DNA of 64,000 bases from Immersiella caudata (Eukaryota; Ascomycota; Sordariomycetes; Sordariales; Lasiosphaeriaceae), in assembly GCA_030512335.1 (NCBI GenBank), contig JAULSU010000001.1, positions 2,046,001-2,110,000 of the forward strand, read 5' to 3'. A model generated the notes under the pieces. It saw only the letters and a list, made by a program, of their open reading frames with translations, was not told the origin of the DNA and did no database searches. Shown piece by piece: positions 37,958-51,527 of the stretch; position 1 is the stretch's first letter; each line of letters starts with the position of its first letter. Position numbers and translations under genes: made by a program.

Positions 37958-40900
37958 CTACCTGACTTCAGTCGTCATGGTCTTAAATCGCTGCTCAAAC
38001 ACCTGGACTCGTTCCTCCTCGAGCGTGCGCTGAAGCCGGCGGGTCTCGCGCACAGCCATCTCGCGCTCCTCCTGGAGGGTCATGACCTCGATCTGGGCCG
38101 TGTTCATGCGGCTAACCACCTCCTGCATCTCGGCGTCCGCCGATGCCAGCGCCCCCTCCAGCTCAGCGACGCGCCCCTTGAGCGTCTCAACCTGCTCCGT
38201 CAAGCTGCTGGCGCTGCCATCCAGGGGTGATGTGCTAGATCGCCTGATAGGTGGCCGATTGGGTGAGAGGAGAGGTGACGACACCCGAGAGGACCGACCG
38301 CTCGGGTGGTTCCTGGCGCTGAGCATCGGCGACAGGGGAGACTTGGGCGGAAAGAGTCGAGGGCTGCCCGGGGCTCGCAGGCTGCTGGCCTCATCCCGCA
38401 GGCGCTGCAGCTGGATGTTGTGCGCGTCCTTGAGTGCAGAGAGCTCCTCCTCATGGCGCGCCACCCGCTCCTCGGCTCCGGATTGCGCAGCGATCACTTG
38501 CTCCTCGAGTGTGCGGAGGCGGTTCTGCAGGCTCGCAATGCGCTCCGTGCTCACCCTCTGGTCGGCCTCGCCGCGTGCGACAGTATCGGACAGGCGAGTC
38601 CGGAGGGTGGCATTGGTCGTGAGTTGAGAGCGCACTTGCTGGGCGAGCTCCTCCACCCTACGGGCCGACTCCCTTAGTTGGTCCGCAAGATCACGCTCAA
38701 CCTCGAAATGCTTCTTTTCCGAGGCCTGGAGCGACTCGACCTGCGTCTGGTATGACTGGAGCTCCGAGCGGGCGAGATCGCGGTCCGAGATAGCAGCAGC
38801 AAGTGACTGTTCGAGGCGTTCCATCGCCAGCTTCGTCTTCTCATCCAGCCCTGAACTTGCCTCGAGCTTCTTGATCCGCTCGAGTGCGTCGGCGTAGGCG
38901 ATCTGCAAGTCCTTATAAGCCTTCTCAAGCGAAGCCGAAGTAACGGGCACGGAGGGCCTCAGGAGAGAGCCGCTGCTTGAGCTGCTTGATCGGACCAGCA
39001 TATCCGGGATCAAGATGTCGTTCTCCTTGAGGAGGCTCCGCAGCGATGCGATCTCCTCCTCGGCGCGATCCAAGTCCATCTTGAGACCGCTGAGGCCCTT
39101 CTCAACCTGCCACTTCTGCTCGACGGCTTCTTCTGCCCGGCGACGCAGCGCGGTGATCTCCTCCCGAAGGTTCGAGACTTCTCTCTCGTAGCCCGCCTTC
39201 TTTGGCGAGGCAGTGAGAAGGCGGTCCCGCTCCATTTCGAGCTGTCGGATGCGTTTCTGATTCTCGCGGTTCTGGAACTCCTGCCTCTCGAGCAGGCTCT
39301 TGAGTGCGCTGTGCAGGGCGTCCCGCTGGGCCTCAACGTCGCTCAGTCGCTCGGCGAGGGCCTCACGGGGCTCGTTCTGTTTGACCGTCGTAGACCTCGT
39401 CAAGGATTGCGGTCGGCTCCTCTTCTGCGTGCTTCCCGTAACCGACGCCGACCTAGATAGAGCTACCGACATGCGGGCGCCAGACTGCTTCAACTCCGAG
39501 TTCTCGGACCTGAGAGACTGGAGTTCCTGCTGAATCTTGGTCGTTTCGTAAGCCATCTTGGCATTCTCCGCAGCAGCCGCCTCGAGACCTTCTACCCGGG
39601 CTCGCAGCTGAGGAACAATCTCGTCTCGAAGGTTGTCACGCTCGTTTGATGCGCTTTGAAGCTCGCCCTTGAGCGCCGAGAGAAGATCCTCGAAGTTGTC
39701 CTTGACTTGACGTTCTTCAGAGAGCTTCCTACGCAGGTCGTCGCACGTGTTTTCCAACTCCTTGACACGGCCCCCAGCGTCCACGCTGCTGAGCTTGGCC
39801 GTGTCGATCTGTGATGCCTTTTGCGAGAGCTCCTCGATCTGCTGGTCGAGCAACCGGCGTTGGGTCCGCTCCTCCTGAAGCTTGCCGATGAGGTCCAAGC
39901 GAAGCTGAGCCTTTTCTTGCTCGGCCCGGCGCTGGACCTGGGAGATCTCCTCCTTGGCTTGGTCATAATCGCTGAACTTGGCCGAGCTGTACCCCGAGTC
40001 TGAGTAATAGTCGCTCGTCCTCTTTCCCGGCGTCAGGGGGTTGTTGACCTGGGTCTGTAACCTGTCGACCAAATCTTCCAAGTCGATCTCGCGCCGAATG
40101 GACGAAGCCAATTCGGCGCTGATCGCCTTCAACTCGTCCTCCATCTCTTCAAGGTGAGCCAATGATGCTGTGGCGCTGGCGGTCGGCGTCTGTAGATAGT
40201 TGTCGAAATAGTGGCCGTTTTCCTCGGTGGCATTTGAATAAGTCGAGCCTTTGCGCGATGCTGCATGCCCGTCTGACTCGGTCAGCGTGGTGGCGGGCTT
40301 CACAGAGTATGGCGACGGCAATGGCGAGTATCCTCTGTCGGAGAAGTCGGTGACGGAGGCAGAGGTCGGAGAGTTGGCCCAGCCAAAGAAGGCGGATATT
40401 TTGGCAGAGGCAGGTGATTTCGGGAGTGGTTTATTAAGATTACTATTTTCCGTCTTGGATGCAACCGTCGTAGCCTGTACGATGTTGGTATTGGGGTCGA
40501 CCGTTCCTAAGGTAAGGTGTGGTGGGGGAGATTTCCGCGACGCGGCGCTCATGGTATTAATAACGGTGGTGCGGTCGCCCGCAGTATCCGGCAGGATGGA
40601 CGGAAACGATTCGAGGACGTCGTCGTAGTTGGACTCCTGAGTGGTCAGACTGGCGGTCTCAGCGCTTAGATCTTCGTCGTGCGAGCCTTGGTTGGTTGTT
40701 TGAGCTTCTGCAAGGCTGCTCGCCGAAATGTTTCGCAGCGGTGGGTGCGGCTCGGCCTCGGGGGCGGGCACCGTGACAGCCAGTACCGTCTTCTCGAAGG
40801 CGGGAGATGGCCTGTCGGAGAGCATGCTGTTAGTTACCATTTGCCCATCATTTTATCCATGCGAAATGAGAGTTGGAGGTTGAAAGTGGCATCGTGACAT

Positions 40901-41405
40901 ACGGTTGGCTGGGGCCGGACGCAACCGTGGACCCACGGGAGCTCAGCAAACCAGTGGCCAGCAAGGTCTGGCGGTCAGGAAACTCGTACAGGGTTGGGCT
41001 GTCTAGCGAGCATGATCTCGAAAACCTTTGTTCGGGACGGGGGAAGCGCTTGACGGCATCCAGGTAGTCCCGGGTCGAGTACCTCGTGGCAATGGGCGAG
41101 GCCGTTGAGGACAAAGGCTTGCGCTTGATGGCGAGACTCTGGGAGCGGCCAGTCCTGGGACTCGGTAGCGATTGGTGCGATGACACGGCCGAGGGCAGCG
41201 GTGGGAAGGCGTCCGTTTGGTCGTATGTTTGTAACGATGTTTCGAGAGGCCCGAGTGGTGGGGGGGCCGGGCGCGGGGGCGATGGGGACGGCACTGCACC
41301 ACCGAGAGCAACTTCAGGTGAAGCAGTTGTCGTCTCAGGACGAGTGGCCGAGGGGGGCGGAAGGCCGCTTGGCGGTGGGCGTTGGAGAGCTTCCATGGTA
41401 TTCAT
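37958..41405 (-). CDS. Large coiled-coil scaffold protein of unknown function
   Basis: Exon 1 40903-41405 and exon 2 37958-40811, joined across a 91-nt intron (40812-40902; GTATGT...branch TAACTAAC...ACAG), give 1118 aa. Residues 1-390 are Pro/Ser/Thr-rich and disordered with many SP/TP sites. From about 390 to 1000 there is near-continuous heptad coiled coil (for example LRLDLIGKLQEERTQRRLLD, LESLRSENSELKQ-like blocks, VSNLREEITALRRRAEEAVE) broken by Ser-rich linkers, including a seven-Ser run at about 785. It ends with another coil (EEREMAVRETRRLQRTLEEE). No motor, membrane or enzymatic motif is visible. Architecture suggests a cytoskeletal, septal or polarity scaffold; that is inference only. 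The splice restores one frame, SQP/PSPAFEKTV. Confidence 0.85.
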
Positions 41406-43144
41406 AGTGTGACATGCGGGCGACCCTTATCTGCTCTCGGTCCTCCTCTCATCGCTTTTCGGGAGAGGGGGGGAGGCGACGCTCGATTGGATCTGTCCAG
41501 AGGGTTGCAATTAGTTCAGGTTGGGGGGGAAATCACCCGCAAGCAGCAATGAATCGGCAGATTGCCTAGTGGGAGGCACGAGAGGGAAGAAAGGGAAAGG
41601 GAGCAAAAATTGGATTGTCCGCCGTCTTCTCTTTGAGAGCCAACTCCGGGGAAGGTGACAGTGGGAACTGCACGCCGTTAGCCTCATTTAGCAGCGCCAG
41701 CCAGTAACCGTCGCGCTTGTCAGCGAAGTGGCACCTCGAGCCAGCGCGAGGCGCCCGCCGTCGTTCAATTCTCGATCGAATCGGGCGTGTGGGAGGACAA
41801 GGAACCCCTGAAACCCCTTGCGCCTCCCAAGCCGCTACCGCCCGTTTTGGAAAGGGGCGTTTCGTGCCTTGCAGGTTGCGTGGTGCACGAACCCTCGCGT
41901 CTGGGGTCGCTCTGGCCATCAGTAGCCACCCGCTGCTCGGGTATCAGCTCGCCTGCGCGCCTGGACTCCATCGCGCATCTCCTTTCTCCTGCTCGAAAGC
42001 AATACGACGTCACAAGCGCCAGGCAATGGCTGGGAAGAGAAAAAAAAAAAAAAAAACTCCTTTGAAATGGCTGGCGGGTAAGTTAAATTCGGGGGGGGGG
42101 GGGGGCTGCGGACCCAAGGGATGAGCGTCCTCTCGACGTTGTCTCAATATCTGTGCCTGCCGCCGACGGAGAGCAACGGGCGCTTCAGAAACGACGACAC
42201 CATATCCCACTCATATCGGGGGGCACACGTCAACGCGCGATGGCGGCAAGGGAAATGAGCAGTCCAGTTTGAGCGCTGAGCGACGTTTATCTCTCTGCGA
42301 ATACCACTTTATTGCGCTCCCTCATGCGCAATCATCACACTTGACATTTGGATAAAGCGTTCAAGATGAAATAAGATGGTGCCCATGTGAAATGCCTAAG
42401 CGTCAACATGGTCAGCAGGCGATCAAGCTTGAAATGGAAGCTCAGCAGGGCGGGCGATTAGACCGACGCGAAGGGGAACATCGGAGCCAATCAAGACGTA
42501 GGAGTGACATGGCGACGCGACTTGAACTTCTTGTGAGACATTCGCGATGCATTCCCACGTGTGTGTGCATGTGGAAGAAGAAACAACACACAGAGAGGCG
42601 GGTGTTGCTGCAGCGCAGCCATAAGGCGAGCGAAACGCCTGCCGCACACAGACCGCCCTAGGACGAAGCTTATTGCAATGTCGCAATTGCACGTCAGCGT
42701 CAATTGACTTTTTGACGTGCGTACCTAACAAAATTTATGTTGTCGTCCATTCGATCTGCCTAACCCGTCCTCGGCGCACGGCAGGCAGATCATCAATCCA
42801 TAAACTGCATAATGTCCCGATGACTGTGTCGGCGAAGAGCCCGGTTTTCTTGCAGTGGAGGCCCGGAAGACGGGGGTGATCAAACGCGAATCGGCCGGCC
42901 GCATCTCCTCACGTGCTCTGGCATCATTCCCGCAACAGGCCAGAGGCGCTCTTGGCGGGACAAAAGAAAACAATGAGATACCCCGCGCTGCGGTGAACGT
43001 TGGATGCGTAGTTTACCTATTTAGAGAGCGTGTGTCGGCGGTAATTGTGTCGACCTGTTTATCGTGTCCGAGTTGCAGGCGTCTGGGCGAGATTCAAATT
43101 GAGTTGTGATCAAGTGCAGCAAAAAGTTTGAGTGATAATAAGCC
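41406..43144. other. Intergenic region between divergent genes, with homopolymer runs
   Basis: 1.7 kb promoter region for the coiled-coil gene and the chromate transporter. It contains a 17-A run (42040-42056) and a 15-G run (42091-42105) only 34 bp apart. No gene is recognisable. Confidence 0.5.
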
Positions 43145-44977
43145 ATGATTGCGGAGCGGTCTTGGGTAGCGCCGGGCAGCCTCCAGCGGGTCTGGCACAA
43201 GATAGGGGTTAAGGTGTGGAATACGGTCAGCGAGACTTGGTATCTGGGTTTCACGTCGTTCGGTGGACCACCGGTGCACTTCAAGATCGTAGGTTGTCTC
43301 GCCTTACGGATTTCTCGAGTAGGACTCAACTGACACACGGCTCGGAATGCCAGTTTCACGACAAGTTTGTGCAAAAGCTGCAATGGATCGACGAGCAACT
43401 TGTGAGTTACATTTCCACATCCCACCTGCCCAGGCCAAGAACTAACATGCGAATAGTATCAGGAGCTTTTCAGCGTCTGCCAAGCCTTTTCCGGCCCTGG
43501 AAGCACGAAGATGCTCTACTGCATCAACCTGATCCATGACGGCTTCCTGGCCGCCGTTCTCGGTTGTAGGTCTCTCTTTTCCCGCTATATAGCCCCTGAT
43601 GTGGTTGTTCATGGCTTTGTTGGACGTCTTGAGCGTTGATTGAGCGCGCCTAAGATATTGCGTTGCCTGCAAATTACCTTTTAGGAAAATAACTGACAGA
43701 CATTTACCACAGTTCTCATCTGGAGTGTCCCCGGAGCGCTAGGCATGCTCGGCCTAGCCATCGGCATCTCCAACATCGGCGAGACCCTCCCTCGCCCCGT
43801 GTACGCCCTGCTCTCTGGTCTCAACGCCGCTACCGTGGGCATTGTTGCCCTTGCGGCGGTCCAACTTGCCCAGAAAGCCATCACCGACAAGCTGACTCGC
43901 ACTCTCGTCTTCCTCGGTGCGGCAGCTGGCCTCCTTTACAACGCGCTCTGGTACTTCCCCGTGCTTATGCTGATCGCTGGAATCATCTCCATCATCTTTG
44001 ACTTCCGCTGGCTCCACCGCCCCGTCAAGTTCATCGTCGGTATCCCGTCCAGACTTCGCGGAAAAATCACCGGCCGGCAACCTGACGCAACCGCACCCGA
44101 AGCCGGCATCGAACTCCCTGAGCGCCCTGCCCAGCCGGATCCCGAGCCCGAACAGGCCAAAGCCACCAGCAGCACTGTCACCGATGCTGCTCGACAACGC
44201 CTCCCAAGCACCCAGCAAGATGCTGCCAGCGCTTCAGCCGGCGACAACAACTCCCACGACTCCGCCTCTGAACGGATAATCCCTCCGTCCCACCAACTAA
44301 CCGCCCTCTCCTGGCAAGCCGGAATCGGCCTAATCGTCGCCTTCCTCGTCTCCTTCGTGGTAATCGTCACCCTCCGAGGCGCCCTCGACACCCCCCCTCT
44401 CCTCTACCGCCTCTTCGCAAACCTGTACCTAGCCGGCACCATTATCTTTGGTGGCGGCCCCGTCGTCATCCCCCTCCTCCGCGAATACATCGTCTTCGAA
44501 GGCTGGGTCTCACCGCGTGACTTTTTAATCGGCCTTGCGCTCATCCAGTCCTTCCCCGGCCCTAACTTCAACTTTGCCGTCTACCTGGGCGCCCTGACCG
44601 CTTCCAACTTTGGATACCATCCTGCTTTGGGCGCGCTGCTAGGGTTTCTGGGGATCTTTCTGCCGGGGTTGATCACGGTGCATGGGACCATGGGGGTTTG
44701 GGGTGCCATTAGGAATCGGAGGACGGTGAAGAGTGCATTGAGGGGGGTGAATGCTGCGGCGGTGGGCTTGATTTATACGGCGGTGTATAGGTTGTGGGGG
44801 ATAGGGTGGATCGATGAGGGGTTCACAAATGGGAAGAGTTTGGCGGAGGATCCGTGGTGGGTAGTGGTGACGGCGACGAGCTATGTGGGAGGGGCATGGT
44901 ATGGTGTTAGTCCGCCTGTTGCGATCGTGCTGGGGGCAGTGTTGGGGTTGATCAGGTATGCCGTTGTTGATGCGTAA
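43145..44977 (+). CDS. chr-1: Chromate ion transporter (CHR family)
   Basis: Membrane protein of the two-domain CHR family; the Neurospora orthologue imports chromate and mediates sensitivity. Four exons: 43145-43288, 43354-43401, 43457-43565, 43713-44977, giving 521 aa. The duplicated CHR domains are visible. First half: TWYLGFTSFGGPPVHF, FHDKFVQKLQWIDEQLYQEL FSVCQAFSGPGSTKM, AALWYFPVL-type helices. Second half: LYRLFANLYLAGTIIFGGGP VVIPLLREYIV, GWVSPRDFLIGLALIQSFPG PNFNFAVYLG. GFxSFGGP and the GPGS/GPNF signatures are family hallmarks. A charged loop of about 110 residues (Pro/Ala/Gln-rich) separates the halves. The third intron (147 nt) is longest. It converges with the TMEM70-like gene, 101 bp away. 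Confidence 0.94.
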
Positions 44978-45078
44978 AGGGGCCATGGTGATAGTTTGGT
45001 ACATTGAAATGGTAGGTATGGTATGGTACAATTTATGGGGGGGAGGGGGGGGGGAGGATAGATACAAACGAGGTCATG

Positions 45079-45883
45079 TCATGGCTTCGCCTCGTTCCTC
45101 TTCTGGGTCGTCTTGGCTATCTCAGGCCATACCCATCCATTCTTGGTCTTCCCTTCGTTTCCTTCTTGGATGTTGAATTTACCGATGGCGCGCCAATGAT
45201 ACCACTTTCGCTCCTCATTAGCAGTTGCTGTGTCACGCTCAAAGTTGACCATGCCCCAACGCTTTTTGCATGGCTTCAGCTCGCCCATGGTGATGGTGCT
45301 CACACGCGGCTTGCCGATGAAGCTTTGGCTCACAATGTCAAGCTTCGTTGCGGGTGGTGCGTTGGCTACGAAGCGGCGCAGCATCTCGGCCGAAGTACGA
45401 GCAAAGGGTGGGAGGTGAAGGTGGACGGCTGTGACGAATGGGGAGGCGCTGTACGTCACGTACAGTATAGGGCAAATTCCACAGAGGAGGACTGTGGCGT
45501 GTTAGTAAGAGGTGTTATGGATATTTAGGATGGAGACATACTCCCTGCTGTCGTGGAGAGGGGCGCAGCGGACATCATATATGCGGGAGCCACGAGAAAG
45601 GTAAAGAAGACGAAGACGAATATGGTTGTGACTTTGAGCATGGCGAGAAACGTGGTTTCTGTCTCTTGTTAGCTTAACTGGACAGAGAGAGTGCTATCTG
45701 ATGCTTGGACGCACTTCCTGTGCCAGCATGGTAGATGAGCATCCTCTGTGGATAGAGCATTCTCGCCGAGTGTTTTGCTGGTGTTGCTGCCGCACCAGCT
45801 TGCGCCGATGAGAAGGCTCTCCTCTCCACGCATCGGGTAATCCCACCCCTAGATCCAAACTGCCATTGGAGTCCCAGCCGCAT
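45079..45883 (-). CDS. TMEM70-family mitochondrial inner-membrane protein
   Basis: The human family member TMEM70 assists assembly of the ATP synthase c-ring and complex I. Three exons on the minus strand: 45715-45883, 45542-45658, 45079-45491, giving 232 aa. The N-terminus (MRLGLQWQFGSRGGITRCVE RRAFSS) is Arg-rich, lacks acidic residues at its start and looks like a mitochondrial presequence. Then comes YPQRMLIYHAGTGKTTFLAM LKVTTIFVFVFF (start of helix 1; the GTGKT-like string is not an ATPase motif), a second helix ILLCGICPILYVTYSASPFV TAVHL, and a matrix tail (LDIVSQSFIGKPRVSTITMG EL, RKWYHWRAIGKFNI). This helix-loop-helix followed by FIGKPR is typical of the fungal family. Splice phases close exactly. 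Confidence 0.88.
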
Positions 45884-46622
45884 TCGAGATGTGAGGGTGA
45901 GCATTGAAGGGGATGTTGACTTGGGCGAGCATTGTGGCTGTGATGAGAAGCACCTCAGAAATATCGACGTCGCTACCTCCGCCCGCGCCACTGAAATTCC
46001 GTGACAGCGAGACAGAATGCCTACAACTCGTACTTGAATTTTCATGGTTCCCGTCGGCGCATCGATGGCAATTGGCAGTCTTCTGTTTCGTCAATGAAAA
46101 TGAGAGGCCGACGCGTAGGTAGTGGCCACGGCGATACCAATTTGATGTGGTCCGAGCTCCACTGAACACCCACCGACCTCAACCACCAACAATCTCATCC
46201 AGGCATAGAACACAGGCGAGTATCAACAGGGACTAGAAGAAAGCTAGCGGTGTCGTAGGACACTCGATATTTGACAACTATTCTCGCTATATTCCGCATA
46301 CGGTGTTCGTCAAAACAGAGTCGACAGCAAAGATCCCCATTCGAAAACTTCGAGAAGAATGCCCGCCATACAAGGCAGGACGATGCAGACGGATGGAAAT
46401 AACATCTTTCCGAATGAGAAAGAAGGCAAAGCACGTTGACCATTATATGCATCGCTACCGAAAGTAAAATGAAAAAAGTATCGCCCTGCAAAGAACAAAA
46501 GGCCGAACCCCTCACATTCATTGCTTTCAACGCCACTTGCTGCCAGACGCCGCGAGCGCCGTCCTGTTGCGAAAACCATTCCACCTTCCCACGCATTTCT
46601 GCCTGCCCGTCGTTGCCCACAC
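45884..46622. other. Intergenic region between the TMEM70-like gene and SIN3
   Basis: 739 bp: promoter of the TMEM70-like gene and 3' flank of SIN3, both on the minus strand. No other feature seen. Confidence 0.5.
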
Positions 46623-49600
46623 CTAATCAGACATCTTGACATCTCCGGCATCTGCCTGTACCGACGCCTCCAGCCCCGGCGTCGGGATCTCACCGTCCTT
46701 CCACCGCTGGTACTCATCCTTGATCTTTTGCACCTGCTCGTGGCTCATGCCCTTCATCCACGCATTATTAGTGATGAGCTTGTCCTTGAGCTTGTCGCTG
46801 CGCAGCTCCGATTGGAACTCTTGCTTCTCCTCGTGGAACTTGCGTTCGTCCTGGCTCTCGAACGTGTCCTTGTTGTAGAGGAAGTAATCGCAGGTGTCCT
46901 TCTCAAACACCATCTTGTACGAGTTCAGGCAGATCCTAACCACCAGACCCTCATGCACGCGGATGGGCTTATGTGCGTACCCCTCGTCAGATGAGTCCTT
47001 GGCGTCCGAAGGCAAATTGCGCTCCAGGAGCACCTTCTGCAATCGTGACCGGACGATGCCCTCGGTGTGCTCCACTCTCATGTACGACGAGATGTAGTAC
47101 TGCCACTGTTGTATGCGCTCCATTTCATCCATGTAGAACGTTGTCTCATCCTTCTGAAGCCAACGCGCCGTTGCATCTTTCTTGGAGGGATACTGCAGCA
47201 TACGTCAGCAACTCTTCTTCAATGCAAGCTCGCAAATCGACCTACCCAGCAGATCACAAACATTTCCCCATCCTTGATGCACTTCTCAGCGAACTTGCGC
47301 GCGCTGATTTCGTTTTGGAAGCTCGTCTCTTCCTGTTGTCTGCTCTCAAGGTACGCCTTGACCAATTCTTTGGTCTTTTCACCCTTGGCATCAGGGTTGT
47401 TGCATGCCAAACCAATACGGCAAAGCGTCTTCAAAAGGTCCTGGATGGTGTAAAGAGTCCAGCCCTTCTTAAGGTAAAAGTGTCGCAGCACGTCTTGGTA
47501 GCGACTTTCGTCGACCTCTCCATTGAGGAAATCCTCGATCAGCGTGACCGTGTTAGGCCAGAAAGTCTCGGTGTCCTCGTTGTCGAAGTACTGTGTGTCC
47601 TCGTGAACGAGGCCCAAGATCTTGGCGGGCTTCTCCGCCTTCTGGCGCCTGATCTCCTGCAGCACGCTGTCCTGACTGTTCTTCACATCCTCGAGGCGCT
47701 TGTAGAGCGTCTGGAAGACCGTGAAAAAGATGTACATGTTCTGGTTGCAGTAGAAATTGTACCAAGATCGTGGGAAAGGAGCATCCGCCTTGAGCTCACC
47801 ATCCACGTCCAAGAGGTCGGATGACCTACCGTCCTTGCTCTTCTCGACAATGATAGGGCCAGGTACAGCTGGGAGCCAGCGACCGTTCGACACCACTGGG
47901 ACTGGCGGGTCTTCTGGAGCGTCAGGCATATCTTCCTCGTTGGCAGAGCCAACGTCTGGGGTCGTCTCCTTGCTGCCAGATGCCGCACTCTCCTCTTTTT
48001 GCGTGCGTGTTCGACTGCCATTACGGCCTGGGTCGAGGACTCCTCGAAGGAGGTCTGATTTTTTGCCATTGCGACGAGCGCGTCCATTAGTGAGCTCGGC
48101 TGGAGTCGGATCATCCTCGTCCTCTTCAGCTGAGACATCGTCTAAATCGGCTAGCCGGTCACGAACTGCGTCGTCGGGAATGTCAAAGAATTGGGGGATG
48201 AATGTCTCGAAGAACTCCAAGATGCGGCGTCGTTCCTGTGCATTGTGTTGCCCACCCACATGGGCATAGACGATCATGAAGCGCAAGAGGTCGAGGAGAA
48301 GTGCTTGGTCCTGGAAGTTGGATTGGAACTGATAACGGGGCGTTTTGCCCTTGGTCATCCGGAGACGGCGTTGCTCTTCATGCTTTGTCTTGATAACATC
48401 AACGAGATGCTTTGCGGCAAGGTTTCGCTTGTCGTTTGTCTTGACTTGGATGCCCATATGGTCGAGACTTTTGAGGTGCATCGTCTCAGTTTGGGTTTGC
48501 CACACTTTCTCCCATTCTCGCTTTGCAAACTGTCAGCAAAAGATTCAATTGCTTGCATATAGAACATTACGTACCTGAGTGAACCGCCACTCCTCGTCCT
48601 TTTGCTTTAAACGTGCCATTACTATTGGAACGACTGCAAAAGGGTTCTTGAACATTTCGTTGGCGACTTCGACACCCTTCTCGTTGCCATATATCTTCTT
48701 GAGAACGCGCTTATAAATGGAAGTGCTCTGGCCTCCAAGCCCGGGTGGCATCTTGAATGAGGATCGCTCGGCCGGGTTGAGAGTGAGCATCTGCTGTGCG
48801 ATGGGCTCCAAAAGTTGGATGCACTTTTGGTTTGCCTCTATGTAAAAATCGTAGTCGTGTCTCTCTTCCTCGATGCGATGCAGGCCTTCCTCGTAGCCAT
48901 TCTTCCTGTGGGCAACGAACCCCGAGTCCTCCGACGCCCAAGTAGGGTGGGAGGCCCACTCGTCGTTCAGTACGGAGTTGCAAAGCTCGTCGCGCCCGCT
49001 GCAGGGCTTGAGACGTTCCTAAACAGGACGTCAGAAATGCACCAAAAAATCGGGGTTCGGCGAGGCGTGAACTTACTCGCTTGGGAAGAAGCCTGTAGCT
49101 GGGGCCAAATCCACGGCAGTTGCTCAATGAAACCCTCCCGGTAGGTGGCTCGGGTCTGTTATCTACGGCATCTTCGTCGCCGTTGCTCTTGAACATGGAG
49201 ATCAGGGTGTTGAGGAGCTCGGAATTCCCGCCCATGAATTGATTCGCCTTGTAGATCAAGACGTCCTTCGTGATCAGCTCCAAGTTCCACAGGTTGATGA
49301 GCTTCAGGAACTCGGTCATTGCCGTCCTGTTCCCAATGTGCTTCTTGACTCTGTCGAAAAACGCAAAGTCGTCCTGGCCGGAGAGAGAGTGTGGGATCGG
49401 GGCAAGGGGTTCCGGCATGACCGGGGTCAAGGTGGGCTCGACGAAAATTCCATCTGGCGCACCGCCAGGCTTGTGCGAAAGCTTCGCGCGCTTGTTGTTT
49501 GATGCCGCCGGTATGGTTCCTCGCACAGCTGATGTCTGACCCTGTTCGACCGCGTTGACAGCGGCGCCCAGCGCGCTTTTATCGGGTCGGGCGCGCTTCT

Positions 49601-51527
49601 TGGTCTCCTTGGTTGCACTCGCTGGCGGGGCGAAATTGCCAACCGGTGGCATCTTTGGTCCGTCACGAGCAGCATGCGCCGGCTGGGGCGTTGGAGTAGT
49701 GACGGCCATGGCGATACCGTCTTCGGGGCGCGAACCGCCTCGAGTTTGTGCGGCCGACTCGGGGAGGAATTGTTTGAAGTCCTCCAGGAGATCCGGCGCG
49801 GTATGGAACAGGGTCGTAACTTGCGAGTATACGTCCTGAATCGGTTTTTGTTCGCGCTGATACGTTTGCAGGATCTCGAGAAACTGCTTATAGATTTCGG
49901 GGCGGTCCTGAAAGCGATTCTGCGGTGGTATCAGTGAAATGTTCGGAGGTGGAATTGTGAGAAAGTCGGTCTTTGGGATGGTGCTCCACTGATTTTTTTT
50001 TGTAACAAACCCCATCCTTGATGGTCATAGTTTCGGGAACTTCTTTTTTTGCCGCTGAAGTAAACGCCCGTACGTACCTTGATTTTATTCACATAACTTA
50101 TGGCGTGGTTAAACTCAACTGGCCCTCTCTTCTCTATGTTTGCCTGCTGTTGCGCGCTGCCGTTGGCAGGGGTAGGTCCGGAGCTCGGTGTGGGCGTGTG
50201 CGCGTTCCTGGGTGCCGGTGCATGATTCACCGCAGACCCATTCTGCGCTGCGGGCACCGCTCGCTGCTGAATCGGGCTTGTATTATCGAAAGAAGCACTC
50301 TGGCTCGATCCTGGGGGGAATCCCGGTGGTCCACTCTGAGCAGGCACGCTGAAGTTAGCTTCTGGGCTCTCGATGCTGTGCTGCACCGGCGCCTGCCAAT
50401 TGCTTGGGCGCGCGCTCAAGTATGGTTGTTGGGCAGAGCCAGATGGTGGCTGCGCTGGTTCGACCTGGGCCGGGCGACTTCCTCCGATGGAGTGTATCGT
50501 TGAACCCGAAGGTGTCGTGACGCGAATGCTGTTTGGATTGTTCTCCAACCCGCACTCGATCCTGTAGCCCGGTGGCAAGAAAGTGTTAAATCCCTGTATC
50601 AAGTTAGGGTGCCCAGCGAAGAGTTCGGATACCCTGCTGATCACGCCAGGCGTGTCGATGCTGTCGCCTGTCAGTTGACGTTTCCGATTCTCGAGACCCG
50701 CACCGGACAGGCTTACGTTTGACTCTTGAAATCCTTCATAATGTCCAAGAATTTGTTGTAGACATCTGGTTGCTCATGAAATTGCACCTTGACCTGGTCG
50801 AGGTAGCTGAGAGCGTCCTGGTGCGGCTATCAGTCTCAAGGACACGGAGAGAGTCTCGATTGACTCTGGTAAAAATAAAATAAAAACCTACATTCAGGAT
50901 TGGCTGTTGACCTTGGGGCATACCGCCCGGACCAGAGGCCATAGCTTGCCCCGTAACTATTGTGGCCGCGAATGGGGGCATAGGCGGTGCCTGCTGTGAG
51001 CCCTCAGGTCCGGGGCGACCGTTCCCCTGTTGTAAAGGCCCTGATGCAATAGGACCTGGGCCGGGCCCCATCCCGCCAACCGAGTTGTTGGGACCACTTT
51101 GACCGTGCGGCAGCGGCGCAAAGATCGGATGCTGGCTGTTGGGAGCCGGCCCAGGGCCGCTGTGTTGAGGTGGGCGCCCTGGCTCGTGATGCTGCGGCGG
51201 AGGATAGCCGTGGGCGGGCGCACCGATCGGTATAGGCGGAGCAGACACTCCATGGTTGGCGAGCAGGCCACCAGGGCTGTGGATAGTGGTCGAGATTCGC
51301 GATGCGACGGGTTGGTGGATGGGGAGGGAGCCGGCGCTGCTGTGGTGCGGGGCGCTTGGTTGGTATGGTTCTCGATGCTGTCGCTCAGCTTCATCGCGTT
51401 CACGTTCACGCTCTCTTCTAGCAATTTCCTCTTGCTGAATGGCACGATGCCGCTGCTCTTCGAGGTCGCGCTCTCTCTCGCGATCGCGGTCAAAGCCGCC
51501 GCCGGCATGAGGCGGCTGGGGGTTCAT
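46623..51527 (-). CDS. SIN3: SIN3 transcriptional corepressor scaffold
   Basis: Nuclear scaffold of the Rpd3/HDAC complexes. Seven exons: 50892-51527, 50717-50817, 50078-50660, 49077-49919, 48575-49018, 47246-48520, 46623-47192, giving 1483 aa. The N-terminal 200 residues are Arg/Asp/Glu repeats then Pro/Gly/Gln-rich. PAH1: DALSYLDQVKVQFHEQPDVY NKFLDIMKDF, TIDTPGVISRVSELFAGHPN LI. PAH2: FNHAISYVNKIKNRFQDRPE IYKQFLEIL. PAH3: FFDRVKKHIGNRTAMTEFLK LINLW. The HDAC-interaction domain follows (SYRLLPKRERLKPCSGRDEL CNSVLND, ASHPTWASEDSGFVAHRKN), then the C-terminal Sin3a domain to KMSD. Introns interrupt PAH1 and PAH2 at equivalent spots. The start is the ATG at 51527; a 189-nt intron (51550-51738) probably lies in the 5' leader. 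Confidence 0.95.

Noticed and set aside
45779..45815. GTGKTT string in the spliced TMEM70-like protein, resembling a Walker A motif
   Set aside because: It arises at the splice junction of exons 1 and 2 (near 45715/45658), is followed directly by a membrane helix, and matches the conserved YHAGTGK/R segment of the TMEM70 family rather than a P-loop fold.
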